Of a stretch of DNA of 64,000 nt, positions 23,247 through 35,816 are shown piece after piece (position 1 is the stretch's first letter; each line of letters starts with the position of its first letter). The notes under the pieces are model-generated. The model saw nothing but the letters and a program-made list of their open reading frames with translations. It was not told where the DNA came from and did not search any database. The DNA is from Pegoplata infirma (taxonomy: Eukaryota > Arthropoda > Insecta > Diptera > Anthomyiidae): positions 10,634,951 through 10,698,950 of the forward strand of contig OY992541.1 in NCBI GenBank assembly GCA_963921195.1, written 5' to 3'. The position numbers and the translations under genes were made by a program.

Positions 23247-23885
23247 AAATTTTCTATAGAAGAATTGTTTTTCAGAAAGTTTCTATAGAAAAATTGTCTT
23301 TCAGAATTTTCTTTATAAAAATTGTCTTTCTATAGAAAAATTGTCTTTCAGAAATTTTCTATAGAAGAATTGTCTTTCAGAAAATTCTCTATAGAAAAAT
23401 TGTCTATCAGAAATTTTCTATAGAAGAATTGTTTTATAGAAAAATTGTCTTTGACAAAGTTTCTATAGAAAAACTGTAGATGAGAAATTTTCTATAGAAA
23501 AATTGTCTTTGAGACAGTTTCTATAGAAGTGTCTTTGAGTTATTTTCTATAGAAAAATTGTCTGTTAGAAATTTTCTATAGAAAACCTGTCTTTAAGAAA
23601 TTTTTTATAGAAAAATTGTCTGTTAGAAATTTTCTATAGAAAATCTCTCTTTTAGAAATTTTCTATAGAAAAATTGTCTTTGAGGAAGTTTTTATAGAAA
23701 ATTTTTCTTTCAGAAATTTTCTATAGAAAAATTGTCTTTCAGAAATTCTCTATAAAGAATTGTCTTTCAGAAAGTTTCTATAGAAAAATTGTCTATCAGA
23801 AATTTTCTATAGCAGAATTGTTTTATGGAAAAATTGTCTTTGACAAAGTTTCTATAGAAAAACTGTAGATGAAAAATTTTCACTG
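23247..23885 (+). repeat. ~29-bp satellite, second block
   Basis: Same TTTTCTATAGAAAAATTGTC unit as 16850-18702, so one array was split by the insertion at 18703-23246. Confidence 0.85.
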
Positions 23886-24758
23886 ATCATGCTGAATAAA
23901 AACGATTCTACACCGAACCAAATACGGTAGTAATATTTACGAAAAAGCATGTTAATTTGACGAAAGAACAATCATTATACAGCTAACAAAACAGGGGTGT
24001 TGATTTGAATAAAATTTTCGTTAATTTATATTTGAGATAAATTTGACGAAATTTTGTCAAATTAACAGAATTATTTTTGTCAATTTGAATAAAATGGAAC
24101 TAAACCACTTTACCGAAATTGAGATTTTTTTTTTTTAACTTTTAACCTTTGACCTCACAGAGCAAAAATGTGCAGTCAAACTGGAGGGGTCACGCCCTCT
24201 TTCGAGTGGGCGGGCCTACAAAGTTTCCAAATTATTGATAAAACCAACATTTTTTTCCTTGAAATCCGCTAACTTCCCCCCGCAATTCCCGAAAAGTGGC
24301 CCGACGGATGTCCGCCATATTTCATATTTTTCTTCTCCAAGGTGTTCTTAATGAATTCCGTAAGAAAAAATTATATATTTAAATTTTTTTTAATAAAATT
24401 TTCAAATTCTGAAAAATGGTGTTTTGAGAATGCCCCCAAAATCATGGCATTTTTTTGGTATCAAGTTTGAACGGGTTAATGATATCGTAAAATCTTTAAA
24501 TTTCATATTTAAGTATTTACGATCAAATATTATACAAAAATAATTTTTTAATTATTTTAATAAAAAAACTTAAATTTTTTTTTTTTTTTTTTTAAAAAGT
24601 CCTTTTTTGCAAAAACCCCAATTCTGAGGCTCAAAGTGGAGACAGAAGATAATCTCCGATCGGAGTGATATTTTGCACGTGAGTTACCCTTAGGGGACCG
24701 ACACTTTTGGCGGGTATTAGAATTTGATCAGAGAGAAATGCCCAAAAACGAGCCACCC
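23886..24758. other. Non-coding stretch, unidentified
   Basis: Contains AATTTGACGAAA-type repeats near 23950-24060 and a diverged high-GC patch near 24180-24330 (GTGGGCGGGCC). No frame or element end is convincing. Confidence 0.4.
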
Positions 24759-24985
24759 TAGTGTTCAATTATGTTCACATATGTCAACCAGAAGCCGAAT
24801 TTAAGCATTTTGTGTGTTTAGGTTATGTTGAATGTACTGAAATTTTTTAGGTGTGCTTACATTTTCGCTCATAACTTTTGAACCGCTGAACCGATATCGC
24901 TCAAATGCAATACCAAACTTCTCGGGAGAACTTCCAATAAATATGTTAAGTTTCAGTCATATCCGTGTGGTATTTTGGTCGTGAT
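24759..24985 (-). mobile_element. HINE type I fragment
   Basis: GTTCAATTATGTTCACATAT through CGGGAGAACTTCCAATAA and GTTTCAGTCATATCC, colinear with 29577-30186. Cut at 24985 by a CAGTGTTGCCA end. Confidence 0.65.
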
Positions 24986-25740
24986 CAGTGTTGCCATACA
25001 TCAAGATTTCCCTTTTTTGCAAGTTTTTTGAGGTGCTAAAAAGATTTCAAGATTTTTTCTAAAAAAATAAGTTTTTTGGAAAATAAAAAAGTTTTTTCAA
25101 GTTTTTCTTAATTAGTTAAAAAATACAAAAAGCATCATTTTTTTTTGTAAATACCCGAAATATTGGTCGTAGACCAAGCTTTTAGTATACCGACCGATTC
25201 AGAATCACTCTCTGACTTAGCGTGTCCGTCCTTCAGTCTATGTAAACGGTTACAATTAAATACGTCTTTATTCTATGAAAATATGAGATATTAGATTACA
25301 ATTTTGTTTTTAGCTTGGTAACCTTATTAAATCCATTTCAAATCAGACCATTCTTTGACTTGGTCGCCATATGAAAATTCCACACGATATTCACTTAAAT
25401 CTGTAAGTTGCCAACATAGAATAATTTTTCTCTTAAATTGTTGCACTAATAAAAGAGTTTACCACATATAGATCCAATCCGTCATATATTGTCGAGCATG
25501 CACCGGTGTTTGATATTTGCTTACTGTGTACAATTTTCTGAGCCTTCATAAGTTATGACTCTTTCAAGGCTCCAAAAAATTAATAGAACGCTCGACATTT
25601 GGATTCCTGAAAAATTCATGTTTGACTCTTAATTCTGGATATGTAAAAAATTCAAAATATGTTTTTTTGAACATTCATAAAAGAGTCAGGAAAGAATACG
25701 AACATATATTTTTCAGAATCTTTTTTGAGTCATATAAGGC
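24986..25740 (+). other. hAT-like end and mixed repeat fragments
   Basis: CAGTGTTGCCATACATC at 24986 resembles the hAT MITE end at 52723; the partner end was not found. A HINE type III fragment with TATTGGTCGTAGACCAAGC and GTGTCCGTCC lies at about 25150-25250. The remainder is AT-rich and featureless. Confidence 0.4.
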
Positions 25741-25798
25741 CCCTGTAGGTTAGTTGGTAGCATGCTGGCCTATGAAACAGGGGGTCGTGGGTTCGATT
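25738..25798 (+). tRNA. tRNA-like fragment (pseudogene or SINE head)
   Basis: GCCCCTGTAGGTTAGTTGGT resembles a tRNA 5' end with A box, and GTCGTGGGTTCGATT resembles a T arm with B box (GGTTCGATT). The 3' half of the acceptor stem is missing and the anticodon arm does not fold cleanly, so it is not a functional tRNA. Confidence 0.4.
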
Positions 25799-25979
25799 AG
25801 AAAAATTTTCGAAACTAGTTTTTTTCCTAAAAGCATTTTAATTAATTTTTTTACTTCAAAACGCAAAAAAATGTTAACACAAAAGTTTTTGTGGCCGGGA
25901 TTTAAAGTTTTTTTTCCAATTTTTTTTTTTTAATCATTTTAATCAAATTTTTTAGAAAAACTTTTAAACATTTTTTCTG

Positions 25980-27668
25980 CACTCAAAAAAGTATGTCGGT
26001 AAAATCTACTACAAAAGACAGTTGTTTTGACTACATTTTGTTGTTGAAAAGGCGTCCACTACATATTACGGTAAAAACAACTGAACATGTTGTTGTTTTT
26101 AACTATTGATTTTCAACTACAAAATGTAGTAAAAACTACTACAAAATTGTTTAATACAGTTGTTTTTACAACAATTGCCTGAAATTTTATTTAAAAAATT
26201 TCTTAAAAGTTTAAATGATTGATATTTATTTATTTATTTAAAAAGCAATACATTTCATTTGGTTGTATAGAATTTCGACGATGATGACAATGTTTTGGTG
26301 TATTTATCTGCAATTATAGAAGAAAAAATATATATTAATAAAATGTTAAACAAAATAAATTGATTGTATTTACCTTTGTTATACCCTCCACTTAGTGATA
26401 GAGGGTATATATAAGTTTGTCATTCCGTTTGTAACTCATCGAAATATCGGTCTGGGACCCCATAAAGTATATATGTATATTCATGATGCCCGATCGATTT
26501 TAAGACATTCTAGCGATGTCCGTCTGTCCGTCTGTCTGTCTGTCTGTGGAAAATGCTCTCGTGGACAAAATATTGCACAGAGATGACTGAAACTTAACAT
26601 ATATATTGGAAGTTCTCCCGAGAAGTTTGGTATTGCATTTGAGCGATATCGGTTCAGCGGTTCAAAAGTTATGAACGAAAATGTAAGCACACCTCAAAAA
26701 TTTCAGTACATTCAACATAACCTAAAAATACAAAATGCTTTAATTCGGCTTCTGGTTGACATATGTTAACATAATTGAACACCAAATGGTATTTAAACAA
26801 GTACGAACATATTTTTTGACAAAAAAAGAAAAAAATCGCGGATTTTTTTTTTTACCAAAATTTTTTTTTCGCGGAATTTTTTTTTTCAATTTTTTTTTTA
26901 AAGTAATTTCCTTTTAAATAAAGTTGTTTGCAATAATCTTTTTGAAATTGTGGAGGGTATCACTACATTCGGCAAGGCCGAATTTAACTTTTTTACTTGT
27001 TTTTTTAATAGTTTGTTTCAAATTTCCACCGCTTCTGATCAAAATTTGTCTGGAATAAAAAAAAAAAGAAATGATTTGGTAGAATTGATTTATAAAAAAA
27101 AATAATTAATTTGCAATGTTTCAAAAAAGTATGTACCTGTTCTGTTGTGTATACAAAGAAAAGAAAGATGGCACGCTCATAAGAAAACAAAACAATTTTG
27201 GTTTTTTCCGATTGGTTTTTACGCACTCTTATGTGAGCATTATATTATACACACTTGTTATCTTATTTATCCACTTATTTTCTTTCGCTCAAGAATATTT
27301 TTCCAAAAACATATTTTTTGTTATAATTAAATTTAATAAATTGTAATTTAATTTATTTAGATATTATTTATTTGGCATAAAAATATTTTCTTCCGCATCC
27401 CGCACGACCAACTCGTTCGACACATTCGTTTGCAATAAAAATTTCTAGAAAAAAAAACGAGTTTTTAGAAAAAAAGCTAAAAACAACTACATAAATCAAC
27501 TATTGCTACAGTGTAGTATAGTTTTTGTATTTATTTTTGAAACTACTACAAAAAAAAGTTGTTAGAGATTTTTTCATACAAAAACGACCGAAATTGTAGT
27601 TAAAAACAACAGCTACTACTTACTACACAAACGACCGTCATGTAGTAACTGCAATAATTTTCTGAGTG
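25980..27668. mobile_element. CACTCA-ended MITE containing a HINE
   Basis: Starts CACTCAAAAAAGTATGTC and ends AATTTTCTGAGTG. TG lies on both sides. AACTAC/GTAGTT-rich arms resemble 694-1319 and 53862-54190. The HINE at 26380-26999 is nested within. Confidence 0.6.
26380..26999 (+). mobile_element. HINE type I, complete
   Basis: From TATACCCTCCACTTAGTG through a (GTCY)n run at 26520-26547 to the terminal hairpin ATTCGGCAAGGCCGAAT and TTAACTTTTTTACTTG. About 620 bp, non-coding. Frames on both strands here are shadows of this repeat. Confidence 0.7.
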
Positions 27669-27901
27669 TGTTATTAGAAAATTTTGCTAATACTTAGTCT
27701 GTGACGTAGAAATTTTTTTTTTTTTTTGGGTATTTTAAAATTTTAAAAATGTATGAATTATGACAACCTGTCATATGATAAGCATTTTAAGGCATTTTAG
27801 TGATATGCCCCGTTTAATTTCGGATCGACCGACACCCTTTAGTGATGTTTTTGAGTATAATTTTTTAATGTTAAATAAAATAAAATATATATCCTAGTAA
27901 A

Positions 27902-28484
27902 AACACACTGTCTTTAGACTCCAAAATGGACTTCAAAAATATAACAAATATTTAAATTTTTGTATAAAAGTGGCTTATCCGAAAAAACCCTCTTTTAAGA
28001 GTAACAAATTCGTATTTTTAAACCAAAATCCGAGTACAATATAAGTTTACACAGTACAGTAATTTTAAGCTCTTCTGAGACATCTTTTTGGAGTGTTTTT
28101 GGAAGGCTCTTTTTTATCTCCGAAAAAATTAGTTTTTTCTATATTTGAATCATTTTGGACTCTGAAAAAGTGCCCTCAAAAAACACAAATTTTCTTATTT
28201 TGGAAAACTTATAGAAAAAATTGTTTTTTTGGTGCACTTTTTCAGACTCCAAAATGATTTAAATATGAAACAATATTTTTGTTATCAAAAACTGTTTGTT
28301 GAAACCCACATTTTTTGGAGCTAAAAAGACCCTTCCAAAAACACTCCACAAAGCTATAGCATTTTTGGTTTTATTAAACTTATTTTAGAGTCTAAAAAGA
28401 GGGCTCGTTAAGATGAAGCCATACATAAAATTTAAATATTTGGAGTCGTAATTTAAATATTTTGGAGCAAAATAGAGTGTGTTT
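27902..28484. repeat. Foldback-like repeat, AAACACACT ends
   Basis: Ends AAACACACTGTCTTTAGACT and the complement of AAATAGAGTGTGTTT. Internal inverted matches include GGAGTGTTTTTGGAAGG near 28091 with CCTTCCAAAAACACTCC near 28331. Confidence 0.55.
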
Positions 28485-29576
28485 GTTCATTGAAAAACCT
28501 TAAATTATTAAAAAAGTATTTCTTTTTTATTAAACAAAAATTCACTTCATAATAATTTTGTACGAAGCTTTCCTATTTATTTTTATTTAAAAATTATTGA
28601 TTTTAAATACAAATAAATTTCGTGTATTTTACGAAATTTTGCATTCAATTTACGAAATATTTTCGTATCATACATAAAGTATTTTTGTAAAATTAAAAAT
28701 ATTTTTAGTATATTATGTACGAAACATTTAGTGTATTTTACGAATGTCTTTCGCTGTTCGAAATCACGAATGTTTTTGTACAATGTACGAAAGGATTCGT
28801 GTATTTTACGCATGGATTTTTTTCGGTGTACAATTCAAAATTTTTAAATTAAATTAAATATATAAAATTTTTGAAATACATTTAGAAATAAATGAAAATA
28901 ATCTTTCTCAAAATATAATTGAAATTTTTTATAATTATAAGTGGAAATAAAAATTGTTTGCCTTATAAAAATACATTTTATTTGTACATATCTGTGGCAA
29001 AAACCCATAACAACATAAGTCGAGTTATGTCCAAAACGTGTTTTTGCATTTTCGGAATCTCCTTATCCATTTTCGTATTGTATCAAATTTTTATGAAAAT
29101 CGGACCATTACTTTCTGAGATATTGATTTCAGAACTCCACAACTCATTTTTTTTTAAAGGAAAAATAAAAATCGTAATAGCATATCTGAGTTATGTTTTT
29201 ATTCCTTATTTTAAAATCAGCAATCGTTAAAGACGCTAAAATGTATTTTAAATGGATACATAACCGCTTATCTCGACATATGCGTGGCTTAAAATGTAAT
29301 TTTGCAAAACGCAATTTCAACACCAAAGGTTTTCACCCGATATCTCCGTTGTCCTAATATATATCAACTATTAAAGTAGCGAAGATTGTGTCGATAATAA
29401 TGCTTGAGATATTTACATGCCCAAAATGTTCAAATTTTTAAACCCAGATTTAGTATTTGAAATTAAAACTTAAAAATGCTCTCCTGAAAAGTAGTATAAA
29501 AACACTTATGCACTTATTCCTTTTTGCCACTGATATATTGTATCGCGCTGTTGATTTTTTTTAAATTAATTTATAA
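28485..29576. other. AT-rich non-coding repeats
   Basis: TTTACGAA/GTGTATTTTACG motifs recur at 28618-28815, followed by a repeat-like stretch with TCTGAGATATTG and CCCGATATCTCCG phrases. No gene seen. Confidence 0.45.
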
Positions 29577-30186
29577 ACAAGTAAAAAATTTAAATTCGGC
29601 CTTGCCGAATGTAGTAATACCCTCCACAATTTCAAAAAGATTATTGCAAACAACTTTATTTAAAAGGAAATTACTTTTGAAAAAAAAAAAAAAATTCCGG
29701 GAAAAAAAAATTTGTTAAAAAAAAATCCGCGATTTTTTTCTTTTTTTGTCAAAAAATATGTTCGCACTTGTTTAAATACCATTTCTTGTTCAATTATGTT
29801 CACATATGTCAACCAGAAGCCGAATTAAAGCATTTTGTATTTTTAGGTTATGTTGAATGTACTGAAATTTTTGAGGTGTGCTTACATTTGCGTTCATAAC
29901 TTTTGAACCGCTGAACCGATATCGCTCAAATGCAATACCAAACTTCTCGTGAGAACTTCCAATATATATGTTAAGTTTCAGTCATCTCTGTGCAATATTT
30001 TGTCCGCGAGAGCATTTTCCACAGACAGATAGACAAACATACGGACATCGCTAGAATGTCTTAAAATCGATCGGGCATCATGAATATATATACTTTATGG
30101 GGTTCTAGACCGATATTTCGATGAGTTACAAACGGAATGACAAACTTATATATACCCTCTATCACTAACAATAAGTGGAGGGTATA
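29577..30186 (-). mobile_element. HINE type I, complete
   Basis: Reverse orientation: ACAAGTAAAAAATTTAAATT, hairpin ATTCGGCCTTGCCGAAT, then the body, AGACAGATAGACAAACATAC (decayed GTCY run), and AAGTGGAGGGTATA. Confidence 0.7.
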
Positions 30187-30264
30187 AAAAAATTGTCCTC
30201 TTATTTGGGTCAAACGTCCTTCTTTTTTGAGGTTGACGTCCTCTTTTTCTTAAAATGTAAATCG

Positions 30265-30335
30265 AGACCTTAGAACAACAAGGTTCTATTTGCTTAAAGA
30301 ATTAGGCACAGATAGAACCTTGTTGTCCCAAGGTC
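30265..30335. repeat. Imperfect hairpin
   Basis: AACAACAAGGTTCTAT pairs with ATAGAACCTTGTTGT, extended by GACCTTA/AAGGTC. Confidence 0.65.
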
Positions 30336-30395
30336 GCGAAATGGCAATCCTACCGACACACCATCAATATAATTCCATATTGTACGTAATATTGA

Positions 30396-30432
30396 GTCGT
30401 CTGTAGGTACCTTTAAGGTACCTACAGACGAC
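30396..30432. repeat. 37-nt perfect palindrome
   Basis: GTCGTCTGTAGGTACCTT and its exact complement, separated by one T. Probably two abutting element ends (CTACAGACGACGCAATAT type). Confidence 0.8.
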
Positions 30433-30529
30433 GCAATATAATGCACAATATTTTTGACGTTTTCCCACAAATGGCATACATCAAAATACTGTGTATAATA
30501 TTGAACTGAAAAAATACACGTAGATTGTA

Positions 30530-31346
30530 CACTCATAGAAATATCTTAGTAGAAAAATTAGTAAACCCATTGTAGATCAAGTTTTACAGAATATTGCCGT
30601 ATTCAACAAAAATTAATGTTGATATCGTTGAATAATCAGTAAAGTTGAATCAACTCTTTACATCGCTTATACAGAATTCAAAAGATAAAACCAAAATAGA
30701 AAAAACAACCCTGTTCGTTCATTTTTGTATTATCAAGTTGGTAGCAATGCATTGCAATGTGAAATTTGTTTGTCTCTTATAAAATTATTTTATGTGTTTG
30801 TTTCTTATAAAAATATTTAATATTATAAAAATAAATTAAAATAGGATCTGATGATCAGATTCTGATCTGTAAATATTTGGTAAGTAATAAAATACATTAG
30901 TTACTTTATGTATTTATACTATATTATACTTTTGTTTGTTTTTTTTTTAAGGCTTTTGATTTGGTGTCATTAGAAAACTGGAGAATGGCTTACGAGTGCA
31001 AAACATAAATAAACGAAGTGTGTGAAAATCTTGTGGTGAAATATTGCAGCTTAAAAAGCCGGTGATAATTCTAAAAAATATTGTGATTTTTACTTAATAA
31101 AAGAATATTAACAAATAACAACAAGCTTTTTTTTATTAATAATATTTCTTATATCAACAAAAATATGAGTTGAGTTTACAAAAAATACGAGTTGATTTAC
31201 AAAAAAACGAGTTGATCAACTTTTACAAAAACTGACAACAATTTTTATTAAAATCAACATAAATATTTGTAGGGTCAAAATCAACAATGATTTCTGTTGA
31301 ATTTACAATGATTTTCTTTGGGAATACAATGATTTTTGGTTGAGTG
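30530..31346 (+). mobile_element. 817-bp MITE, CACTCATAG/GTTGAGTG ends, TA duplication
   Basis: Starts CACTCATAGAAATATCTTAG and ends GATTTTTGGTTGAGTG, with TA on each side. Same family as 32063-32665 in inverted orientation. Non-coding. Confidence 0.75.
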
Positions 31347-31503
31347 TACATAATATTGAATAGTCTGTAGAGGACTTCAGGAGTGAGTGAAACAATAAAA
31401 ACCGATCTGGCATCTATTTTTCTTATGGCGCGTTATATTAGTTTTCTCTTTCTAACCTAATTCGTATAATAATTTGAAAAAAATCAACCATATGGTTCAA
31501 GAC

Positions 31504-31969
31504 TAGAGATGGGCGCTGGTCACGTGATTTGCGTGATTCACGTGAATCACGCAAAAATGAAAATCATGTGAGTGATTTTCATTTCAATCACGTGATTGTG
31601 AGTGAGTGTGAGTTGAAAAAACATCTGAGTGAGTGATTAGTGAGTGAGTCATTTATTTTTTGCGTGAGTTTGCGTGATTTGATTTTTTTTGATTTACCCA
31701 ATTTTTTTTTTCATTTCTTGGAAAAAATATTTTTTGGAGTTTTTTTTTTTTGTAAGAAAATTTTATTGCGTGAGTAGATTTTGCGTGACTCACGCTTGAG
31801 CGTGATTGAATCTGGCGCATTAGCGTGAGCAATTTTTTTATTATTCACGTGAATAGTGAGTGAGCGTGAGTAACAAAAAAGTTGCTTGAGTGATTAGTGA
31901 GTGAGTGGAATATTGTTTGCGTGAGCGTGAGTGAGTGTGAGTCAAAATCCACTCATGCGCCCATCTCTA
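31504..31969. mobile_element. 466-bp hAT-type MITE, TAGAGATGGGCGC ends
   Basis: Ends TAGAGATGGGCGC and GCGCCCATCTCTA. 8-bp duplication TTCAAGAC at 31496-31503 and 31970-31977, fitting nTnnnnAn. The interior is dense with GTGAGTGAGTGTGAG, CACGTGAATCACG and TTGCGTGA repeats on both strands. Confidence 0.85.
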
Positions 31970-32062
31970 TTCAAGACTACTTTTTTGACACCTGTCACTT
32001 ATGTCATGTCTGTATTCTGTGTTATACCAAATTCGCATTCATTTTTTAAACATGTTTAACTA

Positions 32063-32665
32063 CACTCAACCAAAAATCATTGTATTCCCAAAGAAAATCG
32101 TTGTAAATTCAACAGAAATCATTGTTGATTTTGACCCTACAAATATTTATGTTGATTTCAATAAAAATTGTTGTCAGTTTTTGTAAAAGTTGATCAACTC
32201 GTTTTTTTGTTAATCAACTCGTATTTTATGTAAATTCAACTGCAACGTTTTAATATAGTAATATATGTAGTATGAATACATAAAGTAATCAATGTATTTT
32301 ATTACTTACCAAATATTTACAGATCAGATCCTATTTTTATTTATTTTTCTAATATTAAATAATTTTATAAGAAACAAACACATTAAATAATTTTATAAGT
32401 GACAAACACATTGCTACCAACTCACTCGTTCACTCGTTGTTATAAAAAAACGAACGAACAGAAAAAAAAAAAACGAACGAACATGGTTGTTTTTTTCTTT
32501 TTTCTTTTATCTATTGAATTCTGTAGACGCCGTTGTAACAATTGAACCAACTATACTGATTATTCAACGATATCAAAATTATTTTTTGTTGAATACGGCA
32601 TAATTCTGTAAAACTTGATCTACAATGGGTTTACTAATTTTTCTACTAAGATATTTCTATGAGTG
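32063..32665 (-). mobile_element. 603-bp MITE, CACTCAACC/ATGAGTG ends, TA duplication
   Basis: Inverted relative of 30530-31346, with the same end CACTCATAGAAATATCTTAG read on the minus strand. TA on each side. Confidence 0.75.
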
Positions 32666-32715
32666 TACTTAAACATGTTTATTTACCTTATACCATATTC
32701 GCATACAATGTTTAA

Positions 32716-33051
32716 AGCTGCCCATTCACTTTCAATATTATTGTTCAACTTTTCAAATTGTACAATAATATCGCTTGTGTGTATGTAATATTTACGGTTG
32801 TGCAATATATTGGAGAATATCAAAACACTTTTGATATTTATTGTACAAACAAGAATACTGCAATATATTTTATCAGTGTGTTGTCTATATTGTACAACTT
32901 TTATTATGTTATGTTTATGTTTATATCTTGTACAGTATATTGGGTTTAAGTATTGAGCAATTTTATTTGCTGTGTAGGGTAAAACGACAATAATATTGTA
33001 AAATAATTTTTTTTTAAGTTGAGCAATTTTATTGCAAGTGAATGGGCAGCT
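32716..33051. mobile_element. 336-bp MITE, AGCTGCCCATTCACTT ends, TAA duplication
   Basis: Inverted ends AGCTGCCCATTCACTT, flanked by TAA on both sides, as in PIF/Harbinger-type insertions. ACAATAT/ATATTGT-rich interior. Confidence 0.7.
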
Positions 33052-33405
33052 TAAAACATCATTTAACTTTTGTGTTTAAAATTAAACGAAAGTGTTCGCA
33101 TTGTCAGTAGTTTAAAAAAGCATCCGCTTCTCTTTTGGTTCGTTTAGCAGCGGCTGTTTTTTTCATGAGAACTTAACACAGGGTTGTTATTTCGTGTTTC
33201 CGAGATGTTTTGGAAATGTTTTCGAGATGTTTAAAATTAAACGATGTTTTGTTTTGAATGTATGGGGAAACACATGTTTAAATTTAAACATGCCAATGTC
33301 AATATGATATTAACAAGTTTAAGCACTTAAACATGTTTATGAACCTTAACAAATTTTAATTTAAACATGTTTAAGTACTAAAAAATGAATGCGAATTTGG
33401 TATTA

Positions 33406-34620
33406 GTCTGTGCTGTGGTGATGATATTAAAGTGTTGCCAAATTTTCTGTTTTTCTTTAAATGAAGCGATTTTTTTGTTTTTGGGCGATTTTTGGTATTT
33501 ATTCACACAAAAATCTACTAACCGAATTGGGCTATAAATATTAATAAAACTACATTTATTCACATTTAGAAACACAAAAATTTTATTCATTTTTTTTGGT
33601 TATGTTTTTTGACATTTTTTTTTTAAGTTTTAGTTTTTTTAATTTTTACACACACATATACACGTAAAATACATACATTTATTATATAAATATTAATATA
33701 ATATGTTATTTATTTATTTTTAATTTTTAGTAGTCGAACTTATTTTGTGGTATGTATTATATGAATACAATAAATATTTTATCCATAATAGATTTTTCTT
33801 TAACGATTTTTGTTTTCAGAGACTTATTTTATAAAACGTTACCTAACGTTTTAAATTTATTAAAAAAAAAAAAAAATAAGACTGGAATTTGTTGTATATA
33901 AATTTCAAATCGTAAAGTACCGTTTTATAAAGTGAACCTTCAAAGTTCATTAAATCAGGTTTACAAAAAATAAATATTTATTTATATTATTATTTTTTTT
34001 TTTTTAATAAAAAGTTAAAAATAAAGTCTTCATAATAAGATGGATAAAGTAAAATATAAATTTTATTACAATAAAAAAGAAACGAAAAATACAGTTCTAA
34101 AAATTTAACAGTATTTGGCATTTAAAAATGTTTGGAGATACTCTACAATGTAGAGTCCAAATGATGAGGGGTCGACATGATTTTTTTAATTTTAGATAAA
34201 AAAATCGGAAAAGCAATTTAGTAATATATGTAGTTCATTTTTCACACAGAGAAGTTCCTCAACGAACGACTTGATATAATCCAATTATGACATTTTATTT
34301 TCAAATTTGATTGAAATCGGCTGGTATTCGGGGCCAATAGACCGATTTGACGGAATATTGGTCAACATTTTTATGGGGGGCTAGCAAGGAAGGTATCCCA
34401 TAGCATTCACTACGATTGTTCTGCAATGCACATATGAGGAATTCCACATAAAATGTTAAGCAAAAAAAAAATGATGTCGTGTCAATATGAAATTAATTGC
34501 AGAGTATTTGTACTTAGGACAAACAAACGGGATAACAGAAATAAAATTTGAGTGTTTTCAAAAAATGGGCCTTGTAGGCTTGGTCAAATATTGAAAATTT
34601 CAGCATTTTTTGTCCAATTG
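33406..34620. other. AT-rich stretch without genes
   Basis: Mononucleotide-rich DNA. About 34140-34500 carries a diverged HINE-like interior (ATGGGGGGCTAGCAAGGAA). Confidence 0.45.
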
Positions 34621-35032
34621 CCCAGCAAAAACTTGCATTACCAAGTAACGAAATGTGCAATGGGAAATTCAAAAGTTATAACTAAATGTAATTCGAATTA
34701 CTTTTCCCATTACATTTACAAGCGATGGCGCCAGCTATAATGATTATCAAAACAGTATTAATAACTAATTACATATATACTTACAGGTAACGAAAAAATT
34801 ATTTTGAAAAAAAAAATTAAAAAATGTTTTATTTTATTTTTAACCAAAGTAATTTGCAGTTAGCCAAAAAGTGAAAATCAAGTTCTGAAATTTTTTATTT
34901 TATCATAATTACTTAGGTAAGCCATTATTGGTAAGTAATTATTTTACATTTCAAAATAATGCTAAAGTAATTTTCTATCATTACTAAGTAATGCGAATGG
35001 TAATGCTGTGTCATTACCAAGTTTTTGCTGGG
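34621..35032. mobile_element. 412-bp CCCAGC MITE
   Basis: Starts CCCAGCAAAAACTTGCATTA and ends CATTACCAAGTTTTTGCTGGG-type sequence. The interior is full of TTACTTAGTAAT-like motifs. No clear target duplication. Confidence 0.65.
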
Positions 35033-35816
35033 TACGAATCTTTATTTTAATATTTATGCAAATTTAATGAAGCATCACCGTATGCTTTAAAATATAAGTT
35101 TTTTTTTAAAGATTTTTGTACGGACTATCGATTAAAAAAATAAAAACTGGAAAATTTTCAGACGAACTTCTGAATTTTTCAAGTTTAAACTTTATTTATC
35201 AAAAAACATGCCTAAATTTAATTTTTTTACATGTTTAAAAAATAGTTAAGATGTATATGATGGTTTCTTCGTCAACAGGGCCACCCCTCTCTCCAAAATT
35301 GGTATGGGTTTAACAATTTTTCAAAAAATTTCGAAATTATTTAAAAATATTTGCTTTTTAATGCCGAGTGGCAGTTTTTGAATTTCAATATGGCGGATCC
35401 AATATGGCGCCCAATTTTTTAAAGATATTACAGATTTGCCTAAAACTCCTCATGTACGGGTTTTTGGAGTCGCTTAAGAAGGATCTGCAATTAAATTTTC
35501 AAAATTCAAAATGGCAGACCCAACATGCCAAAAAAATTTTTTTTTTCAAAACAGATTCCCTTAAAGCTCTTTACGTACAGGTTTGTTGGATTGCTATATT
35601 AGAATCTGCCATTCGAAAATCTAACTTCAAATTCTTATTTAGCGACCCAAAAAACCGTAGATCAGATTACAGATATTTTTCATAACTAAAATTTAAGACA
35701 CAACTGTTTTAAACTCGTTCCAGAACTCTTACACTAGTTTACAGAGATTTAGATCCACGACATTTTACATTAATTTTTCATGTAAAATCTAGTGCTGAGT
35801 CCGAAAATGCAGTACA
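35033..35816. other. AT-rich DNA with an ATGGCGGATCC-type repeat
   Basis: Two imperfect ~135-bp units at 35370-35640 (AATATGGCGGATCC, AAAATGGCAGACCC). The 105-codon plus frame across them has no recognisable domain. Confidence 0.4.

Larger units (their letters stand above)
32025..33402. mobile_element. Harbinger-like element, TTA duplication
   Basis: Ends TACCAAATTCGCATTCATTT and its complement, flanked by TTA (32022-32024 and 33403-33405). Subterminal AAACATGTTTAA motifs. Two smaller MITEs are nested inside. Confidence 0.7.

Noticed and set aside
26481..26690. Frames with MLTFSFITFEPLNRYRSN at 26481-26690 and 62679-62912
   Set aside because: Repeated exactly wherever a HINE type I occurs; they cross the (GTCY)n run and have no codon-like pattern.
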